A stretch of 64,000 bases of DNA from contig OX337228.1 in assembly GCA_946965045.2 (NCBI GenBank), positions 6,919,077-6,983,076 on the forward strand, given 5' to 3'. The translations under genes were made by a program, and so were the position numbers. The notes under the pieces are model-generated. The model saw only the letters and a program-made list of their open reading frames with translations, searched no databases and was not told the DNA's origin. Numbering within the stretch: the stretch's first letter is position 1; every line of letters begins with the position of its first letter. Shown in pieces: positions 40,263 through 51,126 of this stretch. Origin of the DNA: Epithemia pelagica (Eukaryota; Bacillariophyta; Bacillariophyceae; Surirellales; Surirellaceae).

Positions 40263-42116
40263 ATGAAGATCGCTGTGGTCGTGACGCATTTGCTCGTAGC
40301 GGGCATTCCCCTGGCGAGTGCCTTTACGGCCGTACCAACAACGGCTTGGTCCTCCCGAACAACCGTGGGATCCCTGTCGTCGACGACGGCACCGGAAGAA
40401 ACAATCGTGGAACGCAAGGCACCGGGTGCTGGATCCATGCCGGACTGGGCCAACAGCAACAAGGGTGTGTCACCTGACGAATTTTTGGCGTCGGATATGA
40501 GCAAACCCGACTTGTCGGAAATGTGGGAATGCCCCTTGACGCGATGGGATTCCGAAAAGTAAGGCCCAACTCAAAGGAACGGAGGAATGGACCATTTGTA
40601 TCATGTTTCGACCGGACCGGGGACCACCATTCTGGATGCCTGCTTGTTTCTCACTGACTCACGCGCATGTTTTTTCTTGTGCTTTCTTGGTGTGTAGCAT
40701 TGACACGGTCCAGGCGCAAAAGCAAGCGCGGGACGCGGTCAAGGTTGGTTCGAGTCCCTTGGAAGTCCGGGCCACGGATGCCGACAATGCCCTGGGCGCT
40801 CAATACTTTGCCGAGAATCGAGACGCCTTGCGCGCCGACTTGTTGAAATACGGCGCTCTGTGGTTGCGAGGCTTTGATTTGCCCCAAACGGTCCGAGGAT
40901 ATCGGGAAATGTACGAAGCCTTGGGCCTCGATCCCTGTTTGGATCCCTTGCATTCGTCCGGACTGCGCAAGTTTGCCTCGGAACGCGATGCCCTCTATGA
41001 AGAAGTACGTTGGAGTGTCGTAGCATGGTGGTGGTGGTGTGTTGTTGTTGTGTGCCTCTATACTTGGAGGTTCTCACTTGAATGCTTGCGTTTTGGTGTT
41101 TCCTGAATGGTTTGTTGTTGGATTTGCCGTTTCTTTTTACTCTCTACCTCTCTACTAGGTGAACAAACCATCTTTGCGCGGCCACTACATTGGCTTGCAT
41201 TGCGAATCGACGACCAAGCGAACGGCCGCGTACGCTGGCTTTGTGTGTTTTCAACGAGCGACGGAATCGGGCGGCCGATTCTTGATTGCCGATGGAGCGG
41301 CCATTTTGGCCGAATTGGATCCCACCTTGTTGCAAAAGTTGTACGATCAACAAATTCGCATTTCCGTCTCCAATTTGGATGTCCCACCGGCCCTGCCGCA
41401 AATGGTCAAGGATGGCTTTAAATCCGTCGTGGCGGCCGCCGTGGCGCCCAAATTTGATATGGATTTGGAAATGATGTACGAATACGATGGGACACCGGGA
41501 CGATTGCAGGTACGTGGTCGGTTGTGTATGCAGGAGAAGGAGGAGTGTGTGTGTGTATATATGTGTGTTTGTGGTGGCGGTCGGTATGGTGGTTTCGGAG
41601 CCAATCTCTCACCAGCAGGATCGGGTTCCTCCTGTCTCCTCTTTATTATTACGACACACACACACACAGGCTGTCGAAAAGGCGGAATCTCCCATTAATC
41701 GTCACCCCGTGACGGGCTTGCCGGTCTGGTTCAACAATGCGCACAATCACGCTCGTAAATTGCGCGATCGCCGTCCCTGCGGTGTTCCAGAAGTGGGCAT
41801 GACGGAAGTCTTTTATGCCGATACCATGGAACCGCTGAGTTTGGAGGATTGTTTGGAAATTCAACGCGCGAGTGAAAAGCACATTACGGCCGTTCCCATG
41901 GAACCCGGCGATGTCTTGTTGGTGGACAATTACCGGACCTTGCATGGTCGCGATGTCTTTCAAGGCGATCGGTTCCATGCCGTCACGTGGTTTACTTGGG
42001 ATTCGGCCGACTGGCGTGGTGACGAACGACGCATTTTGGAAAAGAATGCCTTGAATCAAGCCATTAACCAAATGATGGATTGGTTGCCCAAAGACTTTGA
42101 ATCGAAACAAAATTAG
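40263..42116 (+). CDS. Plastid-targeted TauD/TfdA-type Fe(II)/2-oxoglutarate dioxygenase (466 aa)
   Basis: Four exons: 40263-40558, 40698-41004, 41159-41509 and 41670-42116; every junction has GT...AG and the phases add up to one frame. The protein starts with a signal peptide (MKIAVVVTHLLVAGIPLASA) and FTAV, the ASAF import motif, so it should enter the plastid. The dioxygenase core follows: RGFDLP, then LHCEST with the first iron-ligand pair H-x-E, then GGRFLIADGAAILAEL. The distal histidine lies in DNYRTLHGRDVFQGDR, where the arginine after the histidine helps orient 2-oxoglutarate. The family hydroxylates small molecules (taurine, gamma-butyrobetaine, herbicides, isonitrile precursors); the substrate here cannot be read from sequence. 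Intron 3 carries GT and CA runs. The gene is parallel to the CYP97 gene 1.4 kb downstream. Confidence 0.85.
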
Positions 42117-43499
42117 AAGAACATGCAACAGAACAAGGGAATGCACACACGATACACACAAGTCTCTGGCTATGTTTGTGGAGAACAAAACGAAACTCTA
42201 ACTTGCATACCGTGAAACGAGGAGGAGAAGAAGAAGAAGAAGAAGAACCGAGGATCCACCACAAACACACCATATGCATGACAAGCTTTACACAATTCTC
42301 GAAACAACCACGACAACAATCAAGGAACAAAGAAAAAGGGTTGCTTGTGGATGGTCTAATTTCTTACAAATAATCTGTAGAATGCGTTCGTTAGCTATGG
42401 ATGAGACCACTAGTCCAGAGGGAACTTGCCGTAGGTGGAGACGATTCGAACAGCTTAGGTCTATATGGTTTGCAAAGAGGAAGGGTTCCCTACTTCCTAC
42501 ATCGAACTCATCCTACTCTACTTCCATTCCAGAAGAGAGTGGATGGGTTTGATCTGTTCATTATGCACGGCACAGGGACAAGTCGAAAAGGTCTCGACGC
42601 ATCATGGACCAAGGACGATTTTACCTCGTAGCCAAGGAACCAAGAGTTGACAGCAGGGCGTCGTCGTATGTGGAACGTTGAACTAAACACAAGGCATGGA
42701 TTCCAACAAAAGAACACGCCTTTGGGTGGTACGTAGTTTCCAGATACAAGTAGGGTGTCTGTGGATGGATGGTAAGCTCTCCTCCTGCAAAGGATCTTTT
42801 TGTTGGTTTGGTTGGACCGTATCTTTTTCGAGTTCTCGTTTGTGTCTTGTTGGTTGAATGCTTGTGGACACCAAAAATACCTTTTTGGCAACCAACAAAG
42901 GGGCAACGCAACGAGAGCCACAACAATCAATGCTCTCTCTCCTGGAGGCAAGTTCCCATTGCCCACAAGATACCCAAAGATACCCTCAACTTTGCGCGCA
43001 TCGCGCTCGAATAACTGCGACTCGCTACTTCCACCCGCAATCGGGCGATGCGAATTTCAGGCCTCGTTGCAGATGCTCTTCTGGATCGTACCGCCGAGAA
43101 GTAAGACAAGTTCTGAGTCTGCCACTGCCACGTTCCGACACACACAATACAGTGCCTCGCATACGCACATCACCACCATGTGGGTCAGAATTCAACAACC
43201 CACCAACAATACCGACGATTGAGGCGAATACAATCGACCAAAGTAGTCTCGCTGCTGCTGGAACTACGATTCATTCGTTGTTGCTGTTGTCAACGTCGTT
43301 GTTGTTGTCAGTTTCATCCACATTCTTCTATTCTGGCCACGATCGAACCGTCCATCTTTCTCTTTCTCATCCTCCTCCTTCGACTCGAGACATCCCTTTC
43401 GATTGATTGATCGACCAAACAAACAAACTTTCGATTGATTGATCGACCAAACAAACAAACGACGACAAGTGCACCAAAGAACGAAACTATACCAATCTG
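42117..43499. other. Intergenic region between dioxygenase and CYP97
   Basis: A GAA microsatellite lies at about 42222-42246. A unit of about 30 bp (CGATTGATTGATCGACCAAA plus CAAACAAAC) occurs twice in tandem at 43401-43461, inside the likely 5' leader of CYP97. Other open frames are short and without signatures. Confidence 0.6.
43401..43461 (+). repeat. Tandem duplicate in CYP97 leader
   Basis: Two direct copies of a roughly 30-bp unit (CGATTGATTGATCGACCAAA then CAAACAAAC), separated by TTT, 40 bp before the CYP97 start codon. Confidence 0.85.
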
Positions 43500-46203
43500 A
43501 TGAGGAGTCCAACGTCCAGAAACCCTGCCGTCTCCAAGACCCATGCGGTTGTTTTGGTGTCGGCCATCATGGCCTGGTGTGCCAGTTTGTCGCAGGCCTT
43601 TGTGATTCCCCACTCGACGACCGCACGATCTTCGACACCATTGAAAGTGTCTCGAGAACTGGAACCACCACCCCCGACGCAACAAGAGGACGACAATGAC
43701 GACAACGACATGGACCAACCAACCAAGGGCCGCAACATTCCTCGAACCTTGCGCATTAGCAATCTCTCCAAAAAACTCTCGTCGTCGTCCTCCTCCTTTG
43801 CCTCGAGCAGCAGCAGTACGACAGGATCCACAGCAACAGCACCACCCACCGTGACACCCCTGACGATTACAACGCGCGGCCGTCAGGGTGGCAATGGTGG
43901 CGATCCTCCTCCGGTCCAATTTTTGGATTTGTCTTCGTACGAATCCACCTTGATTGATTCTTGGGAACAACAAGAGGATGCCCAACGCGGCTTTGATTGG
44001 GAAATTGAAAAGCTGCGTCGCTACTTTGCTGGTTTGCGCATGAAGGACGATGGTCAATGGATTCAACACAAGAAACAAGCCACACCGTGGTTGTCCAATT
44101 ACCTCGTTCAACCACCGGTCGAAGATCCGACACCACCCACGACACTTGATGTGGCCAAGGTCGTGGTGGCCAATGTCTGGACGACCGTGTCGCAAAAACC
44201 TTTTTTTGGTGGCGCCACACCGGTACCGACGGCCTTGATTCAAAAGTACGAAGGCTCCTTCTTTTCCTTTATCAAGGGCGTCTTGGGTGGCGATTTGCAA
44301 ACCTTGGCCGGGGGACCGCTGTTTCTTTTGTTGAACAAGTACTTTGCCACCTATGGACCCATTTTCAATCTATCCTTGTAAGTACCTAGTCGTTCTTGTT
44401 GTGCTGGTGGTTGTGGGAGTGGAACGTGAGTGTGTGTTTCGAGGTCGAGACCTTGAATTCTCGAGTGTCATTTCTCACTCGACTGGATGTGTCTGACTGT
44501 TTGACTCCTGTGTGTTCTCTCGGCATGTGTTCGGTGGATGGAATGCAACCTGTTGGCGTTCCGTTTGTGGTCATTTTCTCCTTGATTCGTCCAACGAACG
44601 ACACAGTGGTCCCAAATCCTTTCTCGTCATTTCGGACCCGGTCATGGCCAAGTCGGTCCTCAAATCTTCACCCGTTCATTATTGCAAGGGCATGTTGGCC
44701 GAAATTCTCGAACCCATTATGGGCAAGGGCCTCATTCCGGCCGATCCGCAAACGTGGAAGGTCCGACGACGGGCCATTGCCCCCGGCTTTCACAAAAAGT
44801 GGCTTCACAACATGATGAACTTGTTTGCCGATCGAGCCGACATTCTGACACACAATCTACTCCAACAAGTCGAACAAAACAGCAACAACAAGGACAAGAG
44901 TGTCGTGGTGGATATGGAAGAACGATTTTGCAGTGTCACATTGGATATTATTGGCAAGAGTATCTTCAATTACGATTTTGGCTCGGTCACCAAGGAGTCG
45001 CCCATTGTCAAGGCGGTCTACCGTGTCTTGCGCGAAGCCGAACATCGCTCCACAAGCTTTATTCCCTACTGGAATTTGCCCTACGCCGATCAATGGATGG
45101 GTGGACAAGTCGAGTTTCGTCAAGATTTGACCATGCTCAATGATATTCTGGCCAATCTCATCAATCAAGCCGTGTCGACCCGACGAGAAGCCACGATTGA
45201 AGAATTGGAACAACGGGAAAACTCGGACGATCCATCCTTGTTGCGATTCTTGGTTGATATGCGAGGAGAAGATTTGAGCTCCAACGTCTTGCGCGATGAT
45301 CTCATGACCATGTTGATTGCCGGCCATGAGACGACGGCGGCCATGTTGACGTGGACGCTGTTTGAACTCTATCGAGGAGATGCTGGATTGCTACAAGAAA
45401 TACAAAATGAAGTCCGAACAGTCCTCAAGGACAAGGATCGACCTGATTATGACGACTTGATTGCCATGAAAAAGTTGCGCTTTGCCCTGATTGAGTCCTT
45501 GAGATTGTATCCGGAACCTCCTGTACTGATTCGACGTGCCCGAACAGATGATACCCTACCCAAGGGCAGTTCCAAGCTCATGGAACATGCCAAGGGAATT
45601 CAACTCTTGAGAGGGACAGATATCTTTGTGTCCACCTTTAATTTGCACCGAAGTCCCGATTTGTGGGAAAATCCGCTCGAATTTGATCCAACCCGATGGG
45701 AACGACCCTTTCAGAATTCCAAGGTGACCGGTTGGGCTGGCTACGATCCCGACAAGGGTGCCATGGGTCTCTACCCCAACGAAGTATCGACCGATTTTGC
45801 CTTTTTGCCCTTTGGTGGTGGTCAACGCAAGTGTGTCGGCGATCAATTCGCCATGATGGAAGCCACGGTTACCATGTCCATGATTCTCAAAAACCTGGAC
45901 TTTTCCTTTGCCATTGCACCGGAAGATGTCGGAATGAAAACCGGAGCCACGATTCACACCATGAATGGACTCCTCATGAATGTGCGGCCCGCCGATTCCA
46001 ACCAGGCATCCTCATCAGCAGCGACGGAGGATGCCACTCCCACAACGACGGGTTGGTGGGAACTGCAACATTTGAAACGAGGATTCAGTGCCAGTGGACG
46101 GCCTTTTGAAGATTTGGCATCCAAAGGTAGTGGTGTTCCTCCCCGAAATGACGATGACAAGAAGGAGGATTCGACAGCGTCGGCGTGTCCAGCACACTTG
46201 TAA
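43500..46203 (+). CDS. Cytochrome P450, CYP97 type (carotenoid hydroxylase), plastid-targeted (824 aa)
   Basis: CYP97 enzymes hydroxylate carotenoid rings in the plastid on the way to lutein, zeaxanthin and, in diatoms, probably fucoxanthin-cycle pigments. Two exons, 43500-44377 and 44607-46203; splicing the 229-nt intron gives NLSFGPKSFLVISDP, a normal P450 N-terminal core. A signal peptide (HAVVLVSAIMAWCASLSQ) followed by AFVIP marks plastid import. The I-helix has AGHETTAAMLTW, the K-helix ESLRLYPEPP (ExxR), and the PERF-like region WENPLEFDPTRWERPF. The heme loop is FGGGQRKCVGDQFA, whose wording is that of CYP97 rather than other P450s. Exon 1 adds about 200 residues of low-complexity and helical sequence before the P450 core, and the C-terminus about 60 residues, so it is longer than plant CYP97s (about 550-620). 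Confidence 0.9.
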
Positions 46204-46298
46204 CACAGTAGCTTGCTGGCCCTGGACATCCACCCACTGCCCGTCACGGCACCGACGGGTCCACCTGTACAGTACCACGTTCTCGACCACCATTACCA

Positions 46299-46578
46299 AA
46301 GCCAAACGAGCAGAACACCACCACCACCAACAACAACAACAACAACGTCCCCTTATGGACTGTAGCATTGGCAGGGGAAAACCTTTCCTGAGTAACATTT
46401 GAGTAGCTGCAGCTATCCTAGAACGAATCTTTCTCCGACTGCATTGTCATGTTTCTAGTAAGTCGTAAGTCATGTTTCTAGTAAGTCTTTAATTAGGAAG
46501 GCCATCCAAAACAAGGGGATCCGTTCACCACTTCAGATCCGGCATTGTAGCCTCTATTGTAGCAGAGGATGGCTAGCC
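46299..46578 (+). repeat. Direct repeat L flanking unknown gene
   Basis: Shares with 47793-48000 the ordered blocks AAAGCCAAACGA, TCCCCTTRTGGAC, TAGCATTGGCAGGGGAAA, GAGTAACATTTGAGTAG, TATCCTAGAA, TCATGTTTCTA and ATTGTAGC...GATGGYTAGCCT. It begins about 100 bp after the CYP97 stop. It carries an internal duplication of CATGTTTCTAGTAAGTC. Confidence 0.85.
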
Positions 46579-46635
46579 TTTGCGAATGCGAAGGATAGCT
46601 CGGGTCGCGGATGGACTGCGAGTTCGTTAAAAACA

Positions 46636-47682
46636 ATGAGTGAGGACCTTGTCTCTGCAAAGAGGTCTATCGGATCCCTCGAAGGGAATAACGATGCCGG
46701 CAAAGAGAGCGACGATGAAACAAGCGGCCGCCCAGAAAAGGTTGCCCGCGTCAGCGAATCTCCGGAGGATTGTTTTTGGCTTGATGACACTGACGTTTTA
46801 ACGGCGATCCGAGAAATTGAGAAAATCCAACCCGCCAAACTGGAAGTGAAACACATTGTTGACTTTTACAAGCGCTTTCCAAATCACCCTATTGTACTGT
46901 CGTGTCTGGGTGATTCTATGGAGAAGGTTTGCGCTGGCATTGACCCCGAATGCATTGCTGACTTCTTGTTCCAAACAAAGAAGGGCGCACGCCGCTCACC
47001 TGTTTACCTGCGAGATGTAATCACTGCTCTTGTGGAAAGCGGAGTCGACAACACAACAGATTATAAAGGAAACTCTTCGTTTCTTCCTGTGGGGATAACG
47101 GGTGAAGATTGGGGTAATGCAATTGGGACCATTTTCTCCAAGTTTTCGAACCAAGTTTACTGTTTCCGAATGGGTAACGGCACTACAACAGTGCCCGATT
47201 TTGTTCGTCTGGCCAAGCCTTTGAAGAAGGGCCGAAAATGTACGGTCTGCGACCTCGTGCCACTACTTCGCCATTTGTGGATGAACCCATACCTTGGGGC
47301 TGGTGGGTGGACAGATGAAATGAAGGACCTACACGGTCGCTACGACAAGTTTGTGGACAGCCGTAAATGGTTGGATCGAGCTCTCGACCCAGGCTTTATC
47401 TTTGTGGAAAATCCTCCTGCTCATGCGATTCTTGCAGGTTGGATTGCCGATGTGCCTCTTCAGGCGAACCATGCTGGACCGCCAATCGCGGGTGTCACAC
47501 CAAGTTGTCTAGCTGCTGCACCTGCTGCCGTGGCGGGGTTTTCCAGCTTGTTTCGTGTGGCAGATCTCGAAGAAGCGCGTGTCGCAGTCCTGAGCCTGCG
47601 CAACAGCTCTACTGCAGCTGCAATGCCTAATACTCGGTTTTTTGCAGTCAACACGCGCTTGGGTGGTTGCACTCACTACTAG
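46636..47682 (+). CDS. Unknown protein bracketed by direct repeats (348 aa)
   Basis: Intact intronless frame from ATG 46636. The first 45 residues are acidic and disordered. The rest looks globular: a helical part (VLTAIREIEKIQPAKLEVKH, then IVDFYKRFPNHPIVLSCLGD), then LPVGITGEDWGNAIGTIFSK, then a possible zinc motif KCTVCDLVPLLRHLW and NPYLGAGGWTDEMKDLHGRY. The last 80 residues are alanine-rich (SCLAAAPAAVAGF). No plastid signal and no family recognised. The direct repeats on both sides suggest that the gene arrived by insertion or that the flanks were duplicated around it. Confidence 0.7.
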   Translation: MSEDLVSAKRSIGSLEGNNDAGKESDDETSGRPEKVARVSESPEDCFWLDDTDVLTAIREIEKIQPAKLEVKHIVDFYKRFPNHPIVLSCLGDSMEKVCAGIDPECIADFLFQTKKGARRSPVYLRDVITALVESGVDNTTDYKGNSSFLPVGITGEDWGNAIGTIFSKFSNQVYCFRMGNGTTTVPDFVRLAKPLKKGRKCTVCDLVPLLRHLWMNPYLGAGGWTDEMKDLHGRYDKFVDSRKWLDRALDPGFIFVENPPAHAILAGWIADVPLQANHAGPPIAGVTPSCLAAAPAAVAGFSSLFRVADLEEARVAVLSLRNSSTAAAMPNTRFFAVNTRLGGCTHY

Positions 47683-47792
47683 AGATGGCGTACTAACAAG
47701 ACATTCTGAATTGATTCAAAAATGAATAGCCTGAGAAATGATCTCGCACACCGGCTACAGGCACAACGCGAGCGGCAGGGATATATCACGCA

Positions 47793-48000
47793 AAGCCAAA
47801 CGAACACAACAACAACATCCCCTTGTGGACTATATAGCATTGGCAGGGGAAATCATCCACGAGTAACATTTGAGTAGGAACAGATATCCTAGAAAGAACC
47901 GACTGCATTTTCATGTTTCTATGGTAAAGTCTTTCTTTGGGAAAACCATCCAGATCCAGAGAACATCAGTAGTCCATTGTAGCTGTGAGATGGTTAGCCT
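47793..48000 (+). repeat. Direct repeat R flanking unknown gene
   Basis: Shorter, diverged copy of 46299-46578 in the same orientation, lacking the internal CATGTTTCTAGTAAGTC duplication and some other blocks. Confidence 0.85.
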
Positions 48001-48064
48001 AAAGCGCAATACGGTGCGCTAGCTAGCTAGCTACTCCTCGATGTCTCAACTTGGTAGTATTCTA

Positions 48065-48250
48065 ATTAGGGATAAGGAAAAACATTTTCGTTGGAGATTG
48101 CGGGAAATGGGAGGATATGCTTTACGTTCGGGATATTTCATAGAAAATCTGTTTTTGTCAATCTTCGGATCGCTCTGATTTGCGTTTTATGTTCTTGAGA
48201 AAAGATGACTGCCAGACCGCCACGTACTACCACGTATCGCCACGAATCAC
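48065..48250 (-). repeat. Dispersed repeat, 186 bp (copy 2, inverted)
   Basis: Reverse-complement copy of 39836-40012, starting ATTAGGGATAAGG and ending CCACGAATCAC. It abuts the MITE that starts at 48259. The string TATCCCTAAT recurs at 48581 in inverted orientation to its left end. Confidence 0.8.
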
Positions 48251-48258
48251 TTTAAAAT

Positions 48259-48747
48259 GGCCGTTCCTTGATATTCTGCAAAAACAAAAATCGACACATG
48301 ACATCACCTTTTTGTAGACAATTGCGCGACACGCCGTCCTTTGGCATTTACAAAACCAAAACCTATAACCGCACTTTTTCCCCCAAGGCCCCCAATAGTC
48401 CCCATATTCACTTTGATGATTTGAATACTACAATTATCAAAGTAAGACATTAGGAGGACGTTCCGTCTTCCTCTTCATTGAGGTTAGGGGGGCCGTTGGA
48501 GTCGAACGCGCGCCGTTCAAATCCTAAACCGTCATTTTTGTTTCTGTAGGGCCCAATGTACACTAGCAAGAAGAAAGCACTATCCCTAATGTCTGTTCAG
48601 CTTTTGCCGGCCTGCAAAAGTTGGACCCAACTTTTGCAGTCTCAAAAGCTGAAACAGCGTAGAACCCGGATTTGACGCCATATTTCCGGGTTTTTTGTGA
48701 CGTGTCACGCTCCAACTTTTGTTTTTGCAGAATATCAAGGAACGGCC
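48259..48747. mobile_element. MITE, 489 bp with 31-bp terminal inverted repeats
   Basis: Perfect 31-bp inverted repeats begin GGCCGTTCCTTGATATTCTG (48259-48289) and end as the reverse complement at 48717-48747. There is no coding capacity. A target-site duplication is not evident. The interior contains a 65-bp palindrome (48593-48657) and an AACCCGGA...TCCGGGTT hairpin (48663-48692). The superfamily is not assigned. Confidence 0.75.
48593..48657. repeat. 65-bp near-perfect palindrome inside MITE
   Basis: Outer arms CTGTT-CAGCTTTTG and CAAAAGCTGAAACAG surround inner arms CTGCAAAAGTTGG and CAACTTTTGCAG with an ACC loop. It could extrude as a cruciform or fold as an RNA hairpin. Confidence 0.85.
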
Positions 48748-49788
48748 TCAAGTCGTCACGACAATACCACACTACAGCTCCATCTTATTTCTGAATCGGA
48801 AAACATAAACTAAAACGATGCAAATTTGGCTCTTGTTCGTAACGGATCCGATCTAAAAATTCTATCCAGAAAATGCAAAACGTCAACTATTCCTCACGAT
48901 TCCCGGGACTACCATGAGGGTAGACTAGCTAGAGGAGTAGCTAGAGCAATGGAGAACGGATAGCAAAGGTCGGATACATCTGCGACACAACGTGTACCGT
49001 CAAGTTCAAGTGCATCACGCATATCAGACCAAAGTTCCGTTGGGGGAGAAGGATGCGGGACATCTCAGCTGCGAATGGTAGTCTTCAAGTAATACTCTCA
49101 GTCGCAGAGCCGGCGAAAATTCAGACAGTTCACGCGCGTCACTGATGGCACTCATGACAAGTTGCTTGACACCATTCATGCCTGTTGTTTTCGCTTTGGC
49201 CATGTCCTATTCTGTGACCAACTATACCTTGTTCGAGGTTGGAGTTGAATGAGTGTCAGCAGTCAGCGTCAGCAGTCATTGATTGATTGATTGTGTTTGT
49301 TGTACTAGTATCATCACTGAGAGTTGATTGATTGATTGACATTTTGGGTCTTCTGGAAAAGAAGCGCATAGGGTTTGGTCGGCTTCTTCCCACTTTTCGG
49401 CTTCGCACTCGTTTTCAAACAACTTGCATCCAACCGAAACAACAACAAGAGACCTACCAACCATCAAATTTCACCTCGCTTGGCGTTTTTTGGTTCGGTT
49501 CGGCTTCGTAGATCAGTCCATCACACATCGGCTTGGATCCATCAACAAGGCAATCATCATCCAGGAAGCAAGCTTCGATCGTGAGATACGGTGAAGAGCG
49601 ATTCGTTTTTCGCGGAGAATGGAACAAAGAGGGGAGTCTTATCAAGAGTGATCGAGAAACACATCAAAATCAGCAGCAGCGAGTACGATTCCACCATCAA
49701 TTTTGCAGTCTAGAACATTTACCACCAACACACCACACATTGTTTATACCACTTTTCCCCCTTCTCATTCTCATTTTTCGGCTCCAGA
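48748..49788. other. Intergenic region, 1 kb
   Basis: Contains (GATT)n runs at about 49278-49291 and 49323-49338, and a GTCAGCGTCAGCAGTCA repeat near 49257-49278. No gene supported; the last part is probably the leader of the next gene. Confidence 0.5.
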
Positions 49789-50907
49789 ATGGGCAACCAA
49801 CCATCCTCTTCCGAAGCTGCTCCTCCATCCTCCGCTTGTGATTCACACGCTGCAACAATGGACCATCAAATTAGACAGCAAGTACTTGCAACATCATCGG
49901 CGGTCGCAACCGAGGCAGTTTCGGACGGCTCCCACTCCACGACTTTGAAGCCGACCATGACACGCTCGATATCCGTCCGAGATAACACTTTGAACCAAGA
50001 AGAGAATGCTTTCAAACTCAGAGATCAAGCAGCGGCTATACCGGGTTCCTTGCCACCAACTCATGCCCATTCTGTCTCAACCAAGACACGGCATCGTCCA
50101 CCACACAACTACTTGCCCCACATGGATCCCAAAGAGTCGATAGGAGGGATCCGTATGCCCTCTTTGTATCGTTCTACAGGTAATGATGCAGATTATTCCG
50201 AGAATGACCATGAGGAACGAGTCACCGTGAGTCCGCAATATGGCTTTTATGTCAATTTGACTCCAGAATCACCACAAAAGTACTATGCCGCACAACGAGG
50301 TGCCAGCCACACCAAGCACCCATCGAAATCGTCTCTCCCTGCCACGAGATTGACTACAGTGCCATCTGCCACGGAGGTGTCCTGCAGTAGCAATAGCACT
50401 GCCGAAACCAGCAGTTCCAGCTCAAACGGTGCGTCGTCTTCATCCTCGGATGCTGCTTCAGATGATGCAAGACACGTTTTCTCTCAGTCCTCCGATCCTG
50501 CATCGAGATCGCAAGTACTGGGCCCTTATCGGAACGGGAACGTTACGAGACCAGCCGGTGTTAATCCCGTCTTTCAAGGCTTGTTACAACAACATAAAAC
50601 CAACCGAGCGATGGCAATTCGATCGTCGGGAGGCGGTGCTTCACCGCGGCCTACCCATTCTTCCATCAGATCACAAGAACCGAATTCTACAAGAGTAATA
50701 CCACAACAACAACCGGCATCGAAAGCTCAGGAACATTCCGGTAGCCCGGAAGGACCCAACTGCTCTTTTCCCAATGCGCAATCGTCACAAGGTGACTGCG
50801 TACGATCCACCTCCGCTGCTATGTCCACCTGCTGGAAAGCACAATCCTATCCGGCTCATCCAGCACCACGCACTTGCTATGTCAATTTTCCTACTGCGCC
50901 GCTTTAG
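49789..50907 (+). CDS. Candidate N-myristoylated serine-rich protein (372 aa)
   Basis: Starts MGNQPSSS at ATG 49789 in a good context (AGAATGGG). Glycine at position 2 with serine at 6 matches the N-myristoylation signal, so the protein probably associates with membranes. The remainder is mostly disordered, rich in S, T, P and A, with a serine run (about residues 205-230) and moderately conserved-looking pieces such as VTVSPQYGFYVNLTPESPQK and GVNPVFQGLLQQHKTNRAMA. The latter, embedded in basic sequence, could be a short docking helix. No domain recognised. It is convergent with the next gene; the stops are about 220 bp apart. Confidence 0.65.
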   Translation: MGNQPSSSEAAPPSSACDSHAATMDHQIRQQVLATSSAVATEAVSDGSHSTTLKPTMTRSISVRDNTLNQEENAFKLRDQAAAIPGSLPPTHAHSVSTKTRHRPPHNYLPHMDPKESIGGIRMPSLYRSTGNDADYSENDHEERVTVSPQYGFYVNLTPESPQKYYAAQRGASHTKHPSKSSLPATRLTTVPSATEVSCSSNSTAETSSSSSNGASSSSSDAASDDARHVFSQSSDPASRSQVLGPYRNGNVTRPAGVNPVFQGLLQQHKTNRAMAIRSSGGGASPRPTHSSIRSQEPNSTRVIPQQQPASKAQEHSGSPEGPNCSFPNAQSSQGDCVRSTSAAMSTCWKAQSYPAHPAPRTCYVNFPTAPL

Positions 50908-51126
50908 AACTCGTTCGTTCAGCAAAAACATCGTAAATGTATATAGTGAAATCTTGGGCAACCTATACGACATTGTACATCATTTTCCATCGGATGAGTG
51001 GATCTAGGCCGCCGAAAATGTGGGAAGCAAAACTATAGTGCATCTACAAATGGTTCACTCTTGGCATACAATTTCTCTGAAGTGCTACTACTCTTACGCT
51101 GGCTATCGACAGCAAAATAGGCTTTC

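Noticed and set aside
46299-48000. Long terminal repeats of a retrotransposon around the 348-residue gene
   Set aside because: The direct repeats lack TG...CA ends and differ in length, and no reverse transcriptase, integrase or primer-binding site is present.
48476-48535. GTTCAAATCC string resembling the T-arm of a tRNA
   Set aside because: No matching acceptor, D-arm or anticodon stem could be built around it.
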